Shown: positions 15,650-25,224 of the stretch, piece after piece | Position numbering within the stretch: position 1 is the stretch's first letter | Layout: each line of letters starts with the position of its first letter | Source of the DNA: CAZGSN01 sp964371655 | GTDB taxonomy: Bacteria; Desulfobacterota; Binatia; HRBIN30 | Reading direction: 5' to 3' | DNA: 50,255 bases | Assembly (NCBI GenBank): GCA_964371655.1 | Contig: CAYJOD010000043.1 | Span: 1-50,255 of the forward strand | Made by a program: the position numbers and the translations under genes | The notes under the pieces: generated by a model | The model's input: the letters and a program-made list of their open reading frames with translations, nothing else | Told to the model about the DNA's origin: nothing | Databases searched by the model: none

Positions 15650-18226
15650 ATGTTGAAGCAATTTCTCTTGAGTCTCGTGGCGGTCTCTGTGGGCCTGGGA
15701 CACGGCGTGTGCCTAGGACAGGCGACTCCAATCGAAGAAGTCGACATGTTGGTGGGCGGTAAGGCCCGCTTCGAAGTGTTTCCAGACGGCAGCAAGCGCA
15801 TCACCGTGAAGCTTGCGAAGGAACCCGGGTTGCTCACCTTCGCCGACCCGCGCTGTCGGCCGGGCACGCAGATCCCGAGGAACCTATCCAGACTGCAGTT
15901 CGCTACCTCTCTAGCAGCCCCGGCAGAAATCGTCTTGCCTTGTCAGAACTGGAAGTTCGACGGCAAAGGATTTCAGTATGGTGACCGTTCCGGTACGACC
16001 GGCGGTGTTCAGAAGATCAAGCTGAAGAGCATGACGCTCACCATCACCATGAAGGGCGCGAACGCTCCGGCCTTGAGCGGTGGCGTGGATTGGGTCGACG
16101 TGCGGCTGACGATCGGCACGACGAGCCATTGCGCGCGTTTCGCGCAATTCGAAAGGAACTATACATTGGTCACCGGGTATTCCGTGATCGCGTCAAGCCG
16201 TGGCGTGGCATCGCTTGCCTGTGCGCCTTTGCCCACGTTCACTCCCACGCCTACCAGTACGTTCACGGAGACGCCGACGAGCACGCCGACCGATACACCG
16301 ACGGAAACCCCGACACCGACGGAGACGCCGACCGACACCGCAACCGAGACGCCGACCGAGACCCCAACCAGCACGGCGACCAGCACCCCAACCGCGACGC
16401 CAAGCGAGACCCCGACGTCGACGTTGACGCCCACCGAAACACCTACGGAAACGCCGACGGTGACCAACACGTTCACGTGCACCGAGACCCCGACAGCGAC
16501 CCCGACAGAGACCCCGACGTCGACGCCGACGATGACCGCTTTCGTCGAGCTGACGGCACCGAATCAGGGGATTTTCACCACCGACACCACGGTCGCCGTG
16601 TCGGGGAACGTCATCAATCCGGCCCCCGATCAGATCTTGACCATCAACAGTACGGCGGTCGAGGTCGCGCCAGATGGGTCATTCTCGATGACGGCCGCCC
16701 TGAGCAGTCCGATTCTCAATCCCATCAATGCCCAGTTGAGCTCCCTGGGCTTTATTTCTCGTGATCGCCGAATGGTGGTCAAGGGCGCGTCGATTGCCGA
16801 CGGTGACTTCAGCCCTCAGGGGATTGCCCTTCGCATGAACGACAGGGGGCTTGCTGCAGTTCAAGGGGTTGTCACGCAATTGGTGCCTCTCGATCCGAAC
16901 ACTCTGATCGTACCTGGAACAAAAGTTGTTTCTCATGAATGCGTGCAGGAGGTCCTGGGCCTGTGCATTGCTTACGCCGACGTATTCATCGACAGCGTAA
17001 GCTTCACTTCGTACGCTGTGAACATGGACTCGATGACGGGTGACGTGCAGGCGATAGTCTCCTTGAGCAACCTCAGCACCGTAGCCCACGTAGTGGGAGA
17101 CCTCGGTATCGATTGCCACATCACGGTGACGTCGGATCCGGTCACCATCTTGGGGAATTACGTGCTGCAGCCGGACGCCGTCGACCCCAGCAACATTGAT
17201 GTGAATCAGTCGGGGACGGTGATCGTCACATTCCCCCCGAACTACTCGCAAGACAATCAGTGTGAGGGCCTCCTCGGGGGCCTTTACGAGGCGCTGATCC
17301 CGGACTCCAGGGCACAGTTGAAAAGTGGACTCGAGAACTATCTGAATGACTCGGATGGCGCGGGTCCACAGGATGCGCCGATCGCGGCGGCCCTGCAGAC
17401 CGCGCTGGCCGGGATCCAACTCAGCGGGCCGATTGGCGAGGGCTTGGGCGTGATTCTCAAGACTCCGCTCTATGGAGTCTTTGCGGACAACGACGGCATC
17501 ACGTTCGACTCGAATGTGCGTATGACTGCCCCGGCGCTGGCACCCGAAGCTCCGATTTTAACAGCATCGTATCACGTCGAGGAAACGTTCCCGAGCTGGG
17601 ATGCTACGACGTCGGTTGGCCATCTCCCGTACGGTCTGGCGTTCGGAATCTCGTCATCGAGCTTCAATCAATTGCTCAAAGCGCAGGTGCAGACCGGATT
17701 GCTGATCTCCGATGTGACCACGTACACGTCGAGCGACCTGCCTTTCTCGATCTTGAGCGGGTTCAATACTCTACCGGCGTACACGCCGCTGACTCTCCGG
17801 ATTCGACCAACCATGGCGCCGCTGGTAACCGGCGGCACGGGCCCTGGCGGTGAAATTGCCGAAGTCTTGGTGCCGCACCTGAAGATCGACGTCGTTGCCG
17901 GCGGGACTGTCTACTTGGGCATGGTGGTCGACATCCGCACTGGTTTCAATTTGGATTTCCTCAATGGGGAGATGGTGCCGACCCTGACGGCACCCACGCC
18001 GGAGAACATCACCGTGGTCGTGTTGTCGAATCCTTTCAGCAATGACCCAATCGGGGAAGAACAGTTGATTACGTCTCTCATCCCGCTCGTCAGCAACCAG
18101 CTTGTGTCGGGGCTGGGGAGCGCGTTGGGGGCCATTCCGATTCCTCAGCTACTTGGCCTGACACCCACGGGTGTTGAGGTCTCCAAGAACGGGGCATTCA
18201 TGACCGTTTTCATGGATCTGAATTGA
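15650..18226 (+). CDS. Secreted Thr-Pro-rich repeat protein 1
   Basis: An 858-residue exported protein of unknown function. MLKQFLLSLVAVSVGLGHGV forms a signal peptide ending near GLGQA. Residues about 25-190 form a domain shared with the next gene (DPRC, C.nW, DVRLTIGT..HCARF). Residues about 194-298 are a threonine-proline tract of TPTETPT-type repeats, probably an extended, possibly glycosylated stalk. After it comes an Ig-like segment (LTAPNQGIFTTDTTVAVSGN ... VEVAPDGSFS) as in glucodextranase-B-type domains. The remaining ~450 residues are beta-rich and unrecognised, with no membrane anchor. GGAGG (15638-15642) lies 7 nt before the ATG. The next gene starts 13 bp later, so they form an operon. 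A surface or matrix role is inferred. Confidence 0.8.
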   Translation: MLKQFLLSLVAVSVGLGHGVCLGQATPIEEVDMLVGGKARFEVFPDGSKRITVKLAKEPGLLTFADPRCRPGTQIPRNLSRLQFATSLAAPAEIVLPCQNWKFDGKGFQYGDRSGTTGGVQKIKLKSMTLTITMKGANAPALSGGVDWVDVRLTIGTTSHCARFAQFERNYTLVTGYSVIASSRGVASLACAPLPTFTPTPTSTFTETPTSTPTDTPTETPTPTETPTDTATETPTETPTSTATSTPTATPSETPTSTLTPTETPTETPTVTNTFTCTETPTATPTETPTSTPTMTAFVELTAPNQGIFTTDTTVAVSGNVINPAPDQILTINSTAVEVAPDGSFSMTAALSSPILNPINAQLSSLGFISRDRRMVVKGASIADGDFSPQGIALRMNDRGLAAVQGVVTQLVPLDPNTLIVPGTKVVSHECVQEVLGLCIAYADVFIDSVSFTSYAVNMDSMTGDVQAIVSLSNLSTVAHVVGDLGIDCHITVTSDPVTILGNYVLQPDAVDPSNIDVNQSGTVIVTFPPNYSQDNQCEGLLGGLYEALIPDSRAQLKSGLENYLNDSDGAGPQDAPIAAALQTALAGIQLSGPIGEGLGVILKTPLYGVFADNDGITFDSNVRMTAPALAPEAPILTASYHVEETFPSWDATTSVGHLPYGLAFGISSSSFNQLLKAQVQTGLLISDVTTYTSSDLPFSILSGFNTLPAYTPLTLRIRPTMAPLVTGGTGPGGEIAEVLVPHLKIDVVAGGTVYLGMVVDIRTGFNLDFLNGEMVPTLTAPTPENITVVVLSNPFSNDPIGEEQLITSLIPLVSNQLVSGLGSALGAIPIPQLLGLTPTGVEVSKNGAFMTVFMDLN

Positions 18227-18239
18227 GGAGGTGGGTACC

Positions 18240-19751
18240 ATGATGGACACCGGTGCCATGTTGAAGCACTCACTTCTCGGACTCAGCCTCGTGGTTCTGT
18301 GCGGCGCGGCGAGAGCGCAGGTCATCGAGACATCACTCACCGAGGGCATGTCGAGCGCCGAGCTCCCGGTCGGGAGCTCGCGTTTCGAATTCAGCCGCGA
18401 GCCAGCGTTGACCGACTTCCCAGACCCACGCTGTCCAACCGACTCCCTGCTGCAGGTGCGGACGGAGCATGACAGCAAGGACATCCCGCTTGCATGCGAA
18501 AAATGGACGCTGGACTTGAAGCGCGGGAAGTATGTCTACGACGATCCGGAGGCATCGGGGGGAAACGTCGGGCACATCGAATGGCATAGCGTGAGCTTGG
18601 CTGTCGACATCGTGGACGATCAGGCTCTCGTGGTCGGCCCGGTTTCCTTCGTGGAGGCGCGGTTGGTCGTAGGGGCGACCGCGTACTGTGCGCGGTTCGA
18701 CCGCTTCGTGTCGACGGATACAGGCCTTATTGCCGGAGACACCAATATCCCTTGCCAGACCTTCAATACGCCGACGCCGACGCCAACCGAAACAGCAACT
18801 CCAACTTGGACGGGTACGGCGACGAGAACCCGGACCCCGACGAAGACTCCTACTTCGACGAGAACCCAGACTCCGACGGTGACTCGGACCGGTACGATCT
18901 TCCCGACCGATACCCCGACGGCAACGCCCACCCCTACCATTACGCCGACAATAACGGCGACGCCGCTACCGACGAACACGGCGACGCAGACGCCGACGCC
19001 AACGATCTCGGGGACGCCGACTCCGAGCCCAACGATCACTCCGAAGCCAACGGTTGCCTTCCGCTTCCGTACGCTCACGATGGCCGATCCACACGTGTAC
19101 GCTCTTTTTGGGGGCTGCGCCGATGTCGGATACCTCGTCAACGGCCAGATCAGGACCGCTATCACGACGGACGGCACCGACGCTGATTCGTTCATCGATC
19201 TCAGCGCACTGGCTGTCTTCCGTCCGCTGGATCAGGCCGCGGCTGGTGGGAACGTTGATGTCGGGTTTGCCGATTGCACCCTGCCCGTCGGCTCGGAATC
19301 GTGCTCGTTCAGCGTTGCGCCGCAAAGCACGACGTACTCGAATCAAAGCAGTGGCACTTGTCTGGGACCGATTGCCGGAACCAATCGGTTCGAGGTGACC
19401 AGCGTTCAGGCCCCCTGCTTCGTAACCGGAAACGTGACTCAGACGTTCCTGCTCGGCGCAATCTCGATTCCACTGCAAAACGTCCGCTATGCTGGAACGT
19501 ATTCGGGAAATCCGGCGACCGTATTGTCGGCAGGACTGTTGACCGGCTTCCTCAGCGAAAGCGACGCGAACGTGATCATCCTGCCAGCCGATTTCCCTCT
19601 CGGGGCTGGGCAGCCGCTCAGCAGTTTGTTCCCCGGGGGCGCGGGCAATTGCTCTACGTTTGACGACAGGGATGTCGGCCCGGATGGACAGCTCGGCTGG
19701 TATTTCTACCTCCAGTACACGGCTGCGGCAGTTACGTTCACAGGACCGTAG
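18240..19751 (+). CDS. Secreted Thr-Pro-rich repeat protein 2
   Basis: A 503-residue exported protein of unknown function, second gene of the pair. MLKHSLLGLSLVVLCGAARA is the signal sequence, with cleavage likely before QVIE. Residues about 25-170 match the N-terminal domain of protein 1 (FPDPRCP, LACEKWTLD, VEARLVVGATAYCARF). A threonine-proline-rich stalk runs from about 175 to 272 with more Arg, Lys and Ile than in protein 1. The C-terminal domain (273-503) is unrelated to that of protein 1 and has six cysteines, so disulphides are likely in the periplasm or outside. GGAGGT (18227-18232) lies 7 nt before the ATG at 18240; a second ATG follows at once. A perfect 17-bp inverted repeat follows the stop. 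Confidence 0.78.
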   Translation: MMDTGAMLKHSLLGLSLVVLCGAARAQVIETSLTEGMSSAELPVGSSRFEFSREPALTDFPDPRCPTDSLLQVRTEHDSKDIPLACEKWTLDLKRGKYVYDDPEASGGNVGHIEWHSVSLAVDIVDDQALVVGPVSFVEARLVVGATAYCARFDRFVSTDTGLIAGDTNIPCQTFNTPTPTPTETATPTWTGTATRTRTPTKTPTSTRTQTPTVTRTGTIFPTDTPTATPTPTITPTITATPLPTNTATQTPTPTISGTPTPSPTITPKPTVAFRFRTLTMADPHVYALFGGCADVGYLVNGQIRTAITTDGTDADSFIDLSALAVFRPLDQAAAGGNVDVGFADCTLPVGSESCSFSVAPQSTTYSNQSSGTCLGPIAGTNRFEVTSVQAPCFVTGNVTQTFLLGAISIPLQNVRYAGTYSGNPATVLSAGLLTGFLSESDANVIILPADFPLGAGQPLSSLFPGGAGNCSTFDDRDVGPDGQLGWYFYLQYTAAAVTFTGP

Positions 19752-19769
19752 CGCGGCATTGTGAGGTAT

Positions 19770-19811
19770 GAACATCCCACCGGGGTGGGGGCCAACCCCG
19801 GTGGGATGTTC
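19770..19811 (+). terminator. Strong hairpin after the Thr-Pro gene pair
   Basis: Positions 19770-19786 and 19795-19811 are perfect 17-bp complements with an 8-nt loop, starting 19 bp after the stop codon. No T-run follows, so it may act with Rho, as a 3' stabiliser or in both directions. Confidence 0.6.
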
Positions 19812-19884
19812 AGCTTAGGTGCCGAGCCGCCTCCTTCTTGAGACCGCTGCGCGAAGCAAATGAGCAATGGTCTGACCCGCAGTG

Positions 19885-22800
19885 ATGTCAATCGCCCAGC
19901 AAACGCTGCAACGCTTTGGCGTTGATCCAGCGCGCTTGGTGCGCTTCGCGCAAACGCTTGGTGCGCGGATTCCGGATGCGGCATCGACCGCTGCAGAGAC
20001 GCTGGCGCAAGCCCCGGATCCGGCTTTAGCTTTAGCGAATTGGGAGCGACTCATTGAGACGGATGACCGGAGGCCAGCGCTGGCGGCGAGCTCGACGGCG
20101 GAGCTTCGCCGCTTGCTCTTTCTACTAGGGAGCAGTCAGGCCCTGGCCAACACGCTCCAGGCCGCCGGCCCGTCGTGGTTGCAGATCTTCCAATCCTGTA
20201 ACGCGGCGCCGCGGCGAGCAGCGGACGATTACGCGATGGAGTTTGCGTCTGGCCTTGCGGGAGACTGGGACGACTTCTGCGCTCGTCTGCGACACGTGCG
20301 CAATCGCGAGTACCTGCGTATCGGCCTGGCGGATTTGGACGGTCGTTACGATGTGGAGACAACCGTCGCGGAGCTCACGGCGCTGGCAGATGGTAGCTGC
20401 TCGGCAGCGGTCTGTTGGGCTACCGGTCATCTGCGTGAGCTCTACGGCGAGATTTGGTCGAAACGACCGGTGCGCGGCCAAAGCGAAGCACCGCAGCTGT
20501 TCGTCGTCTTGGGGATGGGAAAACTCGGAGGCGGCGAGCTGAACTTCAGCTCGGACATCGATCTCATCTACGTCTACGAGGCGGACGGGACGCAGAGCAC
20601 CGGCGGCACCCGTGGCTGCGTCGACGCGCGATCCTATTTCGCGCGCATGGCCGAGCTTGTCACCAAGGCCCTGCACGAAATTACCGGCGATGGGTTTGTG
20701 TTTCGCGTCGACCTGCGTTTGCGTCCGGATGGAATCAACGGCCCGATCGCTAACTCGTTGGCCAACGCCCTGCTGTACTACGAGTCGTACGGTCAGACGT
20801 GGGAGCGCGGGGCACTCATTCAGGCGCGGCCGATTGCTGGGGAGAAAGCGCTCGGAACAAGATTTCTGCGGGAAGTGGAGCCGTTCGTGTATCGGCGCTA
20901 CCTCGATTTCGCAACGATCGCCGACATGAAGGTGATGAAGAACCGGGTCGAAAACGAGATCGGCAACGGCGCTGGTCACTACAACGTCAAGCTCGGACGC
21001 GGCGGCATCCGCGAAATCGAGTTTTTGGTGCAAGCCCTGCAACTCATCCACGGCGGCCGTGACGAACGCTTGCGCGGCTGTGGTTCGCTACGCACGCTGC
21101 GCAAGCTGGTGGAATGCGGATACCTGCCGGCCGACGAAGGGGAGACGCTGAGGGAGTCGTATCGCTTCCTGCGCAACGTCGAGCACAAGATCCAGATTGT
21201 CCATCAGCGGCAGACGCATACGTTGCCCGAAGATCCGCGCGAGCAGGAGACGTTAGCGCGGCGGTTGGGATATCGTTGCGAGCGACCCGCCGAGCATCTC
21301 TGGAACGATCTCGAGAGCCACCGAGACCGGGTGCGGCGCGCGTTTGAGAAGCTCTTCTACGAGCCCACGGCGGAGCGACAGAGCAGCGTCGATTCGAGAA
21401 CCACCGACCTCTTGCGTCAGCTCGATGAACGCGGCGCAGCGGTCGCCAAACTGGCGGAGATGGGATTCACCCAACCGGAGCAGAGCTATGCCAACGTGCT
21501 TCTCTTGCGCGACGGGCCGGAGTGGGCGCCGGCGCATCCTAAGCGTCGCAAGGCCTTATTCGATCTCGCACCGGCCCTTCTCGCGGCAATCTTGAAATCA
21601 GCGGATCCCGATTTGGCGTTGCAGAATATGGCAACGTTTGTCTCGTCCATTGGTTCGCGTACGAGTTTCCTCTCCCTGCTGCAGGAAAACCCGGCGACCC
21701 TGCGAATGTTGGTCGATCTGTTCGGCGGCAGTCAGTATCTGGCGAATTGGTTCATTCGCCACCCTGAATTGTTGGACTCGTTGGTGCGCGCGGATCTGGT
21801 GCAGCTGCACCGTGAGGTCGACGATCTCGAACGCGAGCTGGAACAGACAAATCGGCCCGGTGCGGATGTCGAGTCGCAGCTCGATGCGCTACGTCGCTTT
21901 CGCAATCATCAATTTCTACGCATTGGGATCAACGACCTGCAATCCATGCTCGAGCCGGAGCAGGTCAGCGTCGAGCTCACCAACGTAGCCGAAGCGTGCC
22001 TGCGCCATGCCCTGGCCCTTGCCACGTACGATCTGTGCGGAAAGCTCAAGCGCAAGCGCCTGCCGGGACAGTGCATTGTGCTCGGCATGGGCAAGCTCGG
22101 CAGTCGCGAGCTGAACTACAACTCGGATTTGGACCTAATCTTTGTTTACGAAGAAGGCCGTGGCAAAGCCGCGGCGGGCATGGCGCAGGAGTGCTTTGCC
22201 AAGCTTGCGCAACGGCTGATGATGGTCTTGCAGACGACGACACGCGAAGGCTTCGCGTATCGCATCGACACGCGGCTGCGTCCGTCCGGAAACAAGGGCC
22301 CATTGGTGACGTCGTTTGCCGGCTTCCAGGAATATCATGCGACTAGTGCGCAGCTTTGGGAGCGGCAGGCTCTCATCAAGGCACGACCGGTTGCCGGAGA
22401 CCCCGAGCTGGCGCGGCGCGTCGGCCTCGTCGTCACTCAATTCGTTTATCGAGCCCCGTTGACGGCCGCAGAAGCTCGAGAGATTCGCCGTCTGCGACAA
22501 CGGATGGAGCAGGAGCTTGCGCGCGAGAGTCTGGAACGCGTCAACATCAAGACGGGACGCGGCGGGCTTGTCGACATCGAGTTTCTCACCCAAATGCTGC
22601 AGATGCATTACGGAGCGAAGGACCCTCGGGTGCGAGTGGCGGCGACGTCGGACGCCCTTGCCGCGCTCGCGGCGCAGAGCATTCTACCGCCCGAGGACTT
22701 CGAGCTTCTGCGCGATGGCTACAAGTTCATTCGCCGCGTGGAGAACACGCTGCGCCTGACTCATGACCGTCCGGTAGAGGGGTTGGATCGCCACCTAGGG

Positions 22801-22938
22801 GACTTGCGTGTGGTGAGCAAGCGGATGGGGTTTGGATCTGACGAAGCAGGGTTTTGGAAGGCGTGGGAGGCGCGGCGGGAGGCGATTCGGGGGTGCTACG
22901 ACCGTTGGTTTGAGCGTGTGGAGGCCGCTATCGATTGA
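19885..22938 (+). CDS. glnE: Glutamine synthetase adenylyltransferase/deadenylylase
   Basis: A 1017-residue bifunctional enzyme that adds AMP to, and removes it from, glutamine synthetase in response to PII and glutamine, so linking nitrogen status to GlnA activity. Two nucleotidyltransferase domains are seen: GMGKLGGGELNFSSDIDLIY near residue 210 (deadenylylation half) and GMGKLGSRELNYNSDLDLIF near residue 733 (adenylylation half). Each is followed by its RP.G..GP and GRGG(I/L).(E/D)IEFL(V/T)Q motifs. Both halves keep the D-x-D metal ligands. The length is slightly above that of E. coli GlnE (946). Start ATG 19885, with a GTG just before it. ilvE follows. A GlnB/PII gene is not in this window. 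Confidence 0.96.
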   Translation: MSIAQQTLQRFGVDPARLVRFAQTLGARIPDAASTAAETLAQAPDPALALANWERLIETDDRRPALAASSTAELRRLLFLLGSSQALANTLQAAGPSWLQIFQSCNAAPRRAADDYAMEFASGLAGDWDDFCARLRHVRNREYLRIGLADLDGRYDVETTVAELTALADGSCSAAVCWATGHLRELYGEIWSKRPVRGQSEAPQLFVVLGMGKLGGGELNFSSDIDLIYVYEADGTQSTGGTRGCVDARSYFARMAELVTKALHEITGDGFVFRVDLRLRPDGINGPIANSLANALLYYESYGQTWERGALIQARPIAGEKALGTRFLREVEPFVYRRYLDFATIADMKVMKNRVENEIGNGAGHYNVKLGRGGIREIEFLVQALQLIHGGRDERLRGCGSLRTLRKLVECGYLPADEGETLRESYRFLRNVEHKIQIVHQRQTHTLPEDPREQETLARRLGYRCERPAEHLWNDLESHRDRVRRAFEKLFYEPTAERQSSVDSRTTDLLRQLDERGAAVAKLAEMGFTQPEQSYANVLLLRDGPEWAPAHPKRRKALFDLAPALLAAILKSADPDLALQNMATFVSSIGSRTSFLSLLQENPATLRMLVDLFGGSQYLANWFIRHPELLDSLVRADLVQLHREVDDLERELEQTNRPGADVESQLDALRRFRNHQFLRIGINDLQSMLEPEQVSVELTNVAEACLRHALALATYDLCGKLKRKRLPGQCIVLGMGKLGSRELNYNSDLDLIFVYEEGRGKAAAGMAQECFAKLAQRLMMVLQTTTREGFAYRIDTRLRPSGNKGPLVTSFAGFQEYHATSAQLWERQALIKARPVAGDPELARRVGLVVTQFVYRAPLTAAEAREIRRLRQRMEQELARESLERVNIKTGRGGLVDIEFLTQMLQMHYGAKDPRVRVAATSDALAALAAQSILPPEDFELLRDGYKFIRRVENTLRLTHDRPVEGLDRHLGDLRVVSKRMGFGSDEAGFWKAWEARREAIRGCYDRWFERVEAAID

Positions 22939-22985
22939 CTGCCCAATGCGCTTGGGATAGCGACCGTGGCGCGAAAGGATCGTGC

Positions 22986-23903
22986 TTGGAACGTAGTGAG
23001 TACATCTGGTTTGACGGTAAGCTCGTTCCGTGGGGTGAGGCCAACGTGCATGTATTGACGCACACCTTGCATTACGGGCTTGGGGTTTTTGAGGGCATCC
23101 GCTGTTACGAAGGCAAGGACGGAAAATCGGCGATCTTCCGGCTGCCTGAACACATAGATCGTCTCTTCGGATCGGCGCACATCTTGGGGATGAGCATCCC
23201 ATTCGATCGAGGGCAGATCGAGGCCGCATGTGTCGAGACCGTTCGGGTCAACAAGTTGGGTTCCTGCTACATTCGGCCGCTTGTTTTTCTAGGCGACGGG
23301 GAGATGGGCCTTGCCGCGGTCCACAACCCCGTGCGCGTTGCGATCGCGGTGTGGTCGTGGGGTGCGTATCTCGGTGAACAAGGGATTCGTGATGGCGTTC
23401 GGCTGCGAACCTCCACGTTTCAACGCATGCACGTGAACACCCACATGACCAAGGCGAAGGCGGTGGGCAATTATGTGAATTCGATTCTGGCTGCGGTTGA
23501 GGCGCGCAAGGCCGGTTGCGACGAGGCCATGATGCTCGACACCGACGGGTTCGTTGCCGAATGCAGTGGAGAGAATATCTTCATTGTTCGCGGCGGTCGT
23601 GTGAAGACGACCCCGCCGACTTCGATCCTCCCGGGCATCACGCGTGATACGGTTCTGCAGTTGCTCGCGGAGGAGAAGATCGTCGCCGCCGAAGACAGGT
23701 TCACGCGCGACGAGGCATATCTTGCCGATGAAGCCTTCATGACGGGGACTGCCGCAGAGGTTACTCCGGTGCGGGAAATTGATGACCGTCGAATTGGAGC
23801 TGGGCGCCCTGGTCCGGTGACCAAGCGGATGCAGAAACGCTTTAGCGGCATCGTTCGAGGAGAGGACCCCCACTATCGGCACTGGCTATCGTATGTTGCC
23901 TAA
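22986..23903 (+). CDS. ilvE: Branched-chain amino acid aminotransferase
   Basis: A 305-residue fold-type IV PLP aminotransferase for leucine, isoleucine and valine, the last step of their synthesis. Homology begins with YIWFDGKLVPWGEANVHVLT, followed by HYGLGVFEGIRCY. The PLP-binding lysine is K158 in KAVGNYVNS, equivalent to the family Lys. SGENIFIVRGG and ILPGITRDTVL bind PLP phosphate and cofactor. The start is TTG at 22986, because AAAGGA (22974-22979) lies 6 nt upstream and the family sequence starts four residues later. An in-frame TTG at 22935 overlapping the glnE stop is less likely. It probably shares a transcript with glnE. Confidence 0.95.
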   Translation: MERSEYIWFDGKLVPWGEANVHVLTHTLHYGLGVFEGIRCYEGKDGKSAIFRLPEHIDRLFGSAHILGMSIPFDRGQIEAACVETVRVNKLGSCYIRPLVFLGDGEMGLAAVHNPVRVAIAVWSWGAYLGEQGIRDGVRLRTSTFQRMHVNTHMTKAKAVGNYVNSILAAVEARKAGCDEAMMLDTDGFVAECSGENIFIVRGGRVKTTPPTSILPGITRDTVLQLLAEEKIVAAEDRFTRDEAYLADEAFMTGTAAEVTPVREIDDRRIGAGRPGPVTKRMQKRFSGIVRGEDPHYRHWLSYVA

Positions 23904-23963
23904 TGCCGCCGTCGGCGAGTCATTCTGTCCTCTTTAGATCCGCGACCACATGTGGGTTTTTGG

Positions 23964-23992
23964 TTGACATGCGGGGATGGTCAGTTTATAAG
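23964..23992 (+). promoter_or_regulatory. Sigma-70 promoter of the first A-B secreted gene pair
   Basis: TTGACA (23964-23969), a 17-bp spacer and TATAAG (23987-23992). The expected start near 23999 leaves a leader of about 72 nt. The same boxes and spacing precede the second pair at 26457. Confidence 0.75.
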
Positions 23993-24070
23993 CGCCGCGC
24001 CTGCGTTGTAGACTCGATAATGCACGGCACTGGGCAAGGCGACTCGTTGCCGAGCTCAGGGGAAAGAAGA

Positions 24071-25219
24071 ATGAGGAGTGTGATGGGAAGCGCGAGAGGG
24101 ATGAGGTGGATTGAAGTGGCGTTAGTCGCCAGCCTCCTCGTCGGAGCCACGGCAGCCTCCGCCGACGTTACCACGGAGCGTGGTAGTTCCATCCTGATTT
24201 TTCCGAAGGTGATCTACGACCCAAATGGGCAGATCGTCGATCCGGTAAGCACCATCATTCAGGTCTCGAACACGTCCAACAATCTCGTGTATGCGCACTG
24301 CTTTTATGTGAACTCGGCCCCTCTCGATCCGAGTCAGCCGTCGGGGCCATTTAATCCGCCGCAATGGCAAGAAGTAGACTTCGATATCGTCCTGACCAAG
24401 CAGCAGCCAACCCATTGGGTTGTCGGCGATGGGCGGCCGTTATCGCAGAATGATCCGCTTTGCAGTCGCACGGTGAGCAACTGCAATGGTGCTGGCTTCG
24501 ACCCTTTGCGGATCCCGCCCGTCGATCTTCCATTCGTCGGCGAGCTCAAGTGCGTTGAGGTTGATTCGACTGGCGTTCCTTTGAACGGAAACCATCTGAA
24601 AGGCGAAGTCACATTGGTCACGCCGGCCGGCGACGCCAGCAAGTACAACGCTGTCGGCATTCTCGGATACAATACCGCAGCGAATTCGAACGACGGCAAC
24701 TCGACTCTGTGTCTAGGGGGGCCTGTACGCGACGGCTGTCTAAATGGCGCCGAGTATAATGGATGCCCCGCGCAGGTGATCCTTGACCATTTTGCTGAGC
24801 AATCCACCGATCCGGTTATCGAGGAGCTCTCCCCGGGGGCGGGGTCTTCGGTGCAGACCGAGCTCACCATTGTCCCTTGCACTCAGGATTTCGAAAATGC
24901 GACGCCCGTGCCCTTCGTCGTCCAATTCCTTCTAACGAATGAGTTTGAGGAGCGCCTCTCCGCTTCGATTACGGTCACCTGCTGGGCAAACTTCCGTCTC
25001 TCCGATGTTGACGTGGTGTTTCGCCAGGACTTCGTAGGTACGCGATTCGTCCAGACCGTAATGTCCTCGCCTGACGGAGGGCCTGGGTTCCTCGCGGTGG
25101 CGGAAGAGTTCCATTCCAGGGGCGTGGCTGCGCCGATCACATCCCGAGCGGCTCTGAACCTTATCGGTGTCGGCGAGCGCCCGAACGGCGACATCGTGAC
25201 TCTGTTGCGAGAGGAATGA
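24071..25219 (+). CDS. Secreted paralog family, type A copy 1
   Basis: A 382-residue exported protein that I do not recognise. MRSVMGSARGMRWIEVALVA and the following segment form a signal peptide cut near AASA-DV. The mature protein starts DVTTERGSSILIFPKV and shares a motif series with the next three genes: HCFYVN, (V/I)DFDIVLTKQQPTHWVV, RIPPV, F.GELKCVEVDS.G, LKGE, SKYN..GI, LCLGG, CP..(I/L)LDH, T.VPC and NEFE.RLS. About nine cysteines suggest disulphides. It matches gene A2 most closely. No membrane anchor or lipobox is seen, so it may be free or assembled outside. The ATG at 24071 follows ggggaaagaag. The B1 start lies 5 bp after the stop. Confidence 0.75.
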   Translation: MRSVMGSARGMRWIEVALVASLLVGATAASADVTTERGSSILIFPKVIYDPNGQIVDPVSTIIQVSNTSNNLVYAHCFYVNSAPLDPSQPSGPFNPPQWQEVDFDIVLTKQQPTHWVVGDGRPLSQNDPLCSRTVSNCNGAGFDPLRIPPVDLPFVGELKCVEVDSTGVPLNGNHLKGEVTLVTPAGDASKYNAVGILGYNTAANSNDGNSTLCLGGPVRDGCLNGAEYNGCPAQVILDHFAEQSTDPVIEELSPGAGSSVQTELTIVPCTQDFENATPVPFVVQFLLTNEFEERLSASITVTCWANFRLSDVDVVFRQDFVGTRFVQTVMSSPDGGPGFLAVAEEFHSRGVAAPITSRAALNLIGVGERPNGDIVTLLREE

Positions 25220-25224
25220 CGATC

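Noticed and set aside
16159..16482. Minus-strand frame encoding a VGVSVGV repeat protein
   Set aside because: It is the complement of the Thr-Pro stalk of the plus-strand secreted protein; it has no ribosome-binding site or family match. The same applies to 18620-19195.
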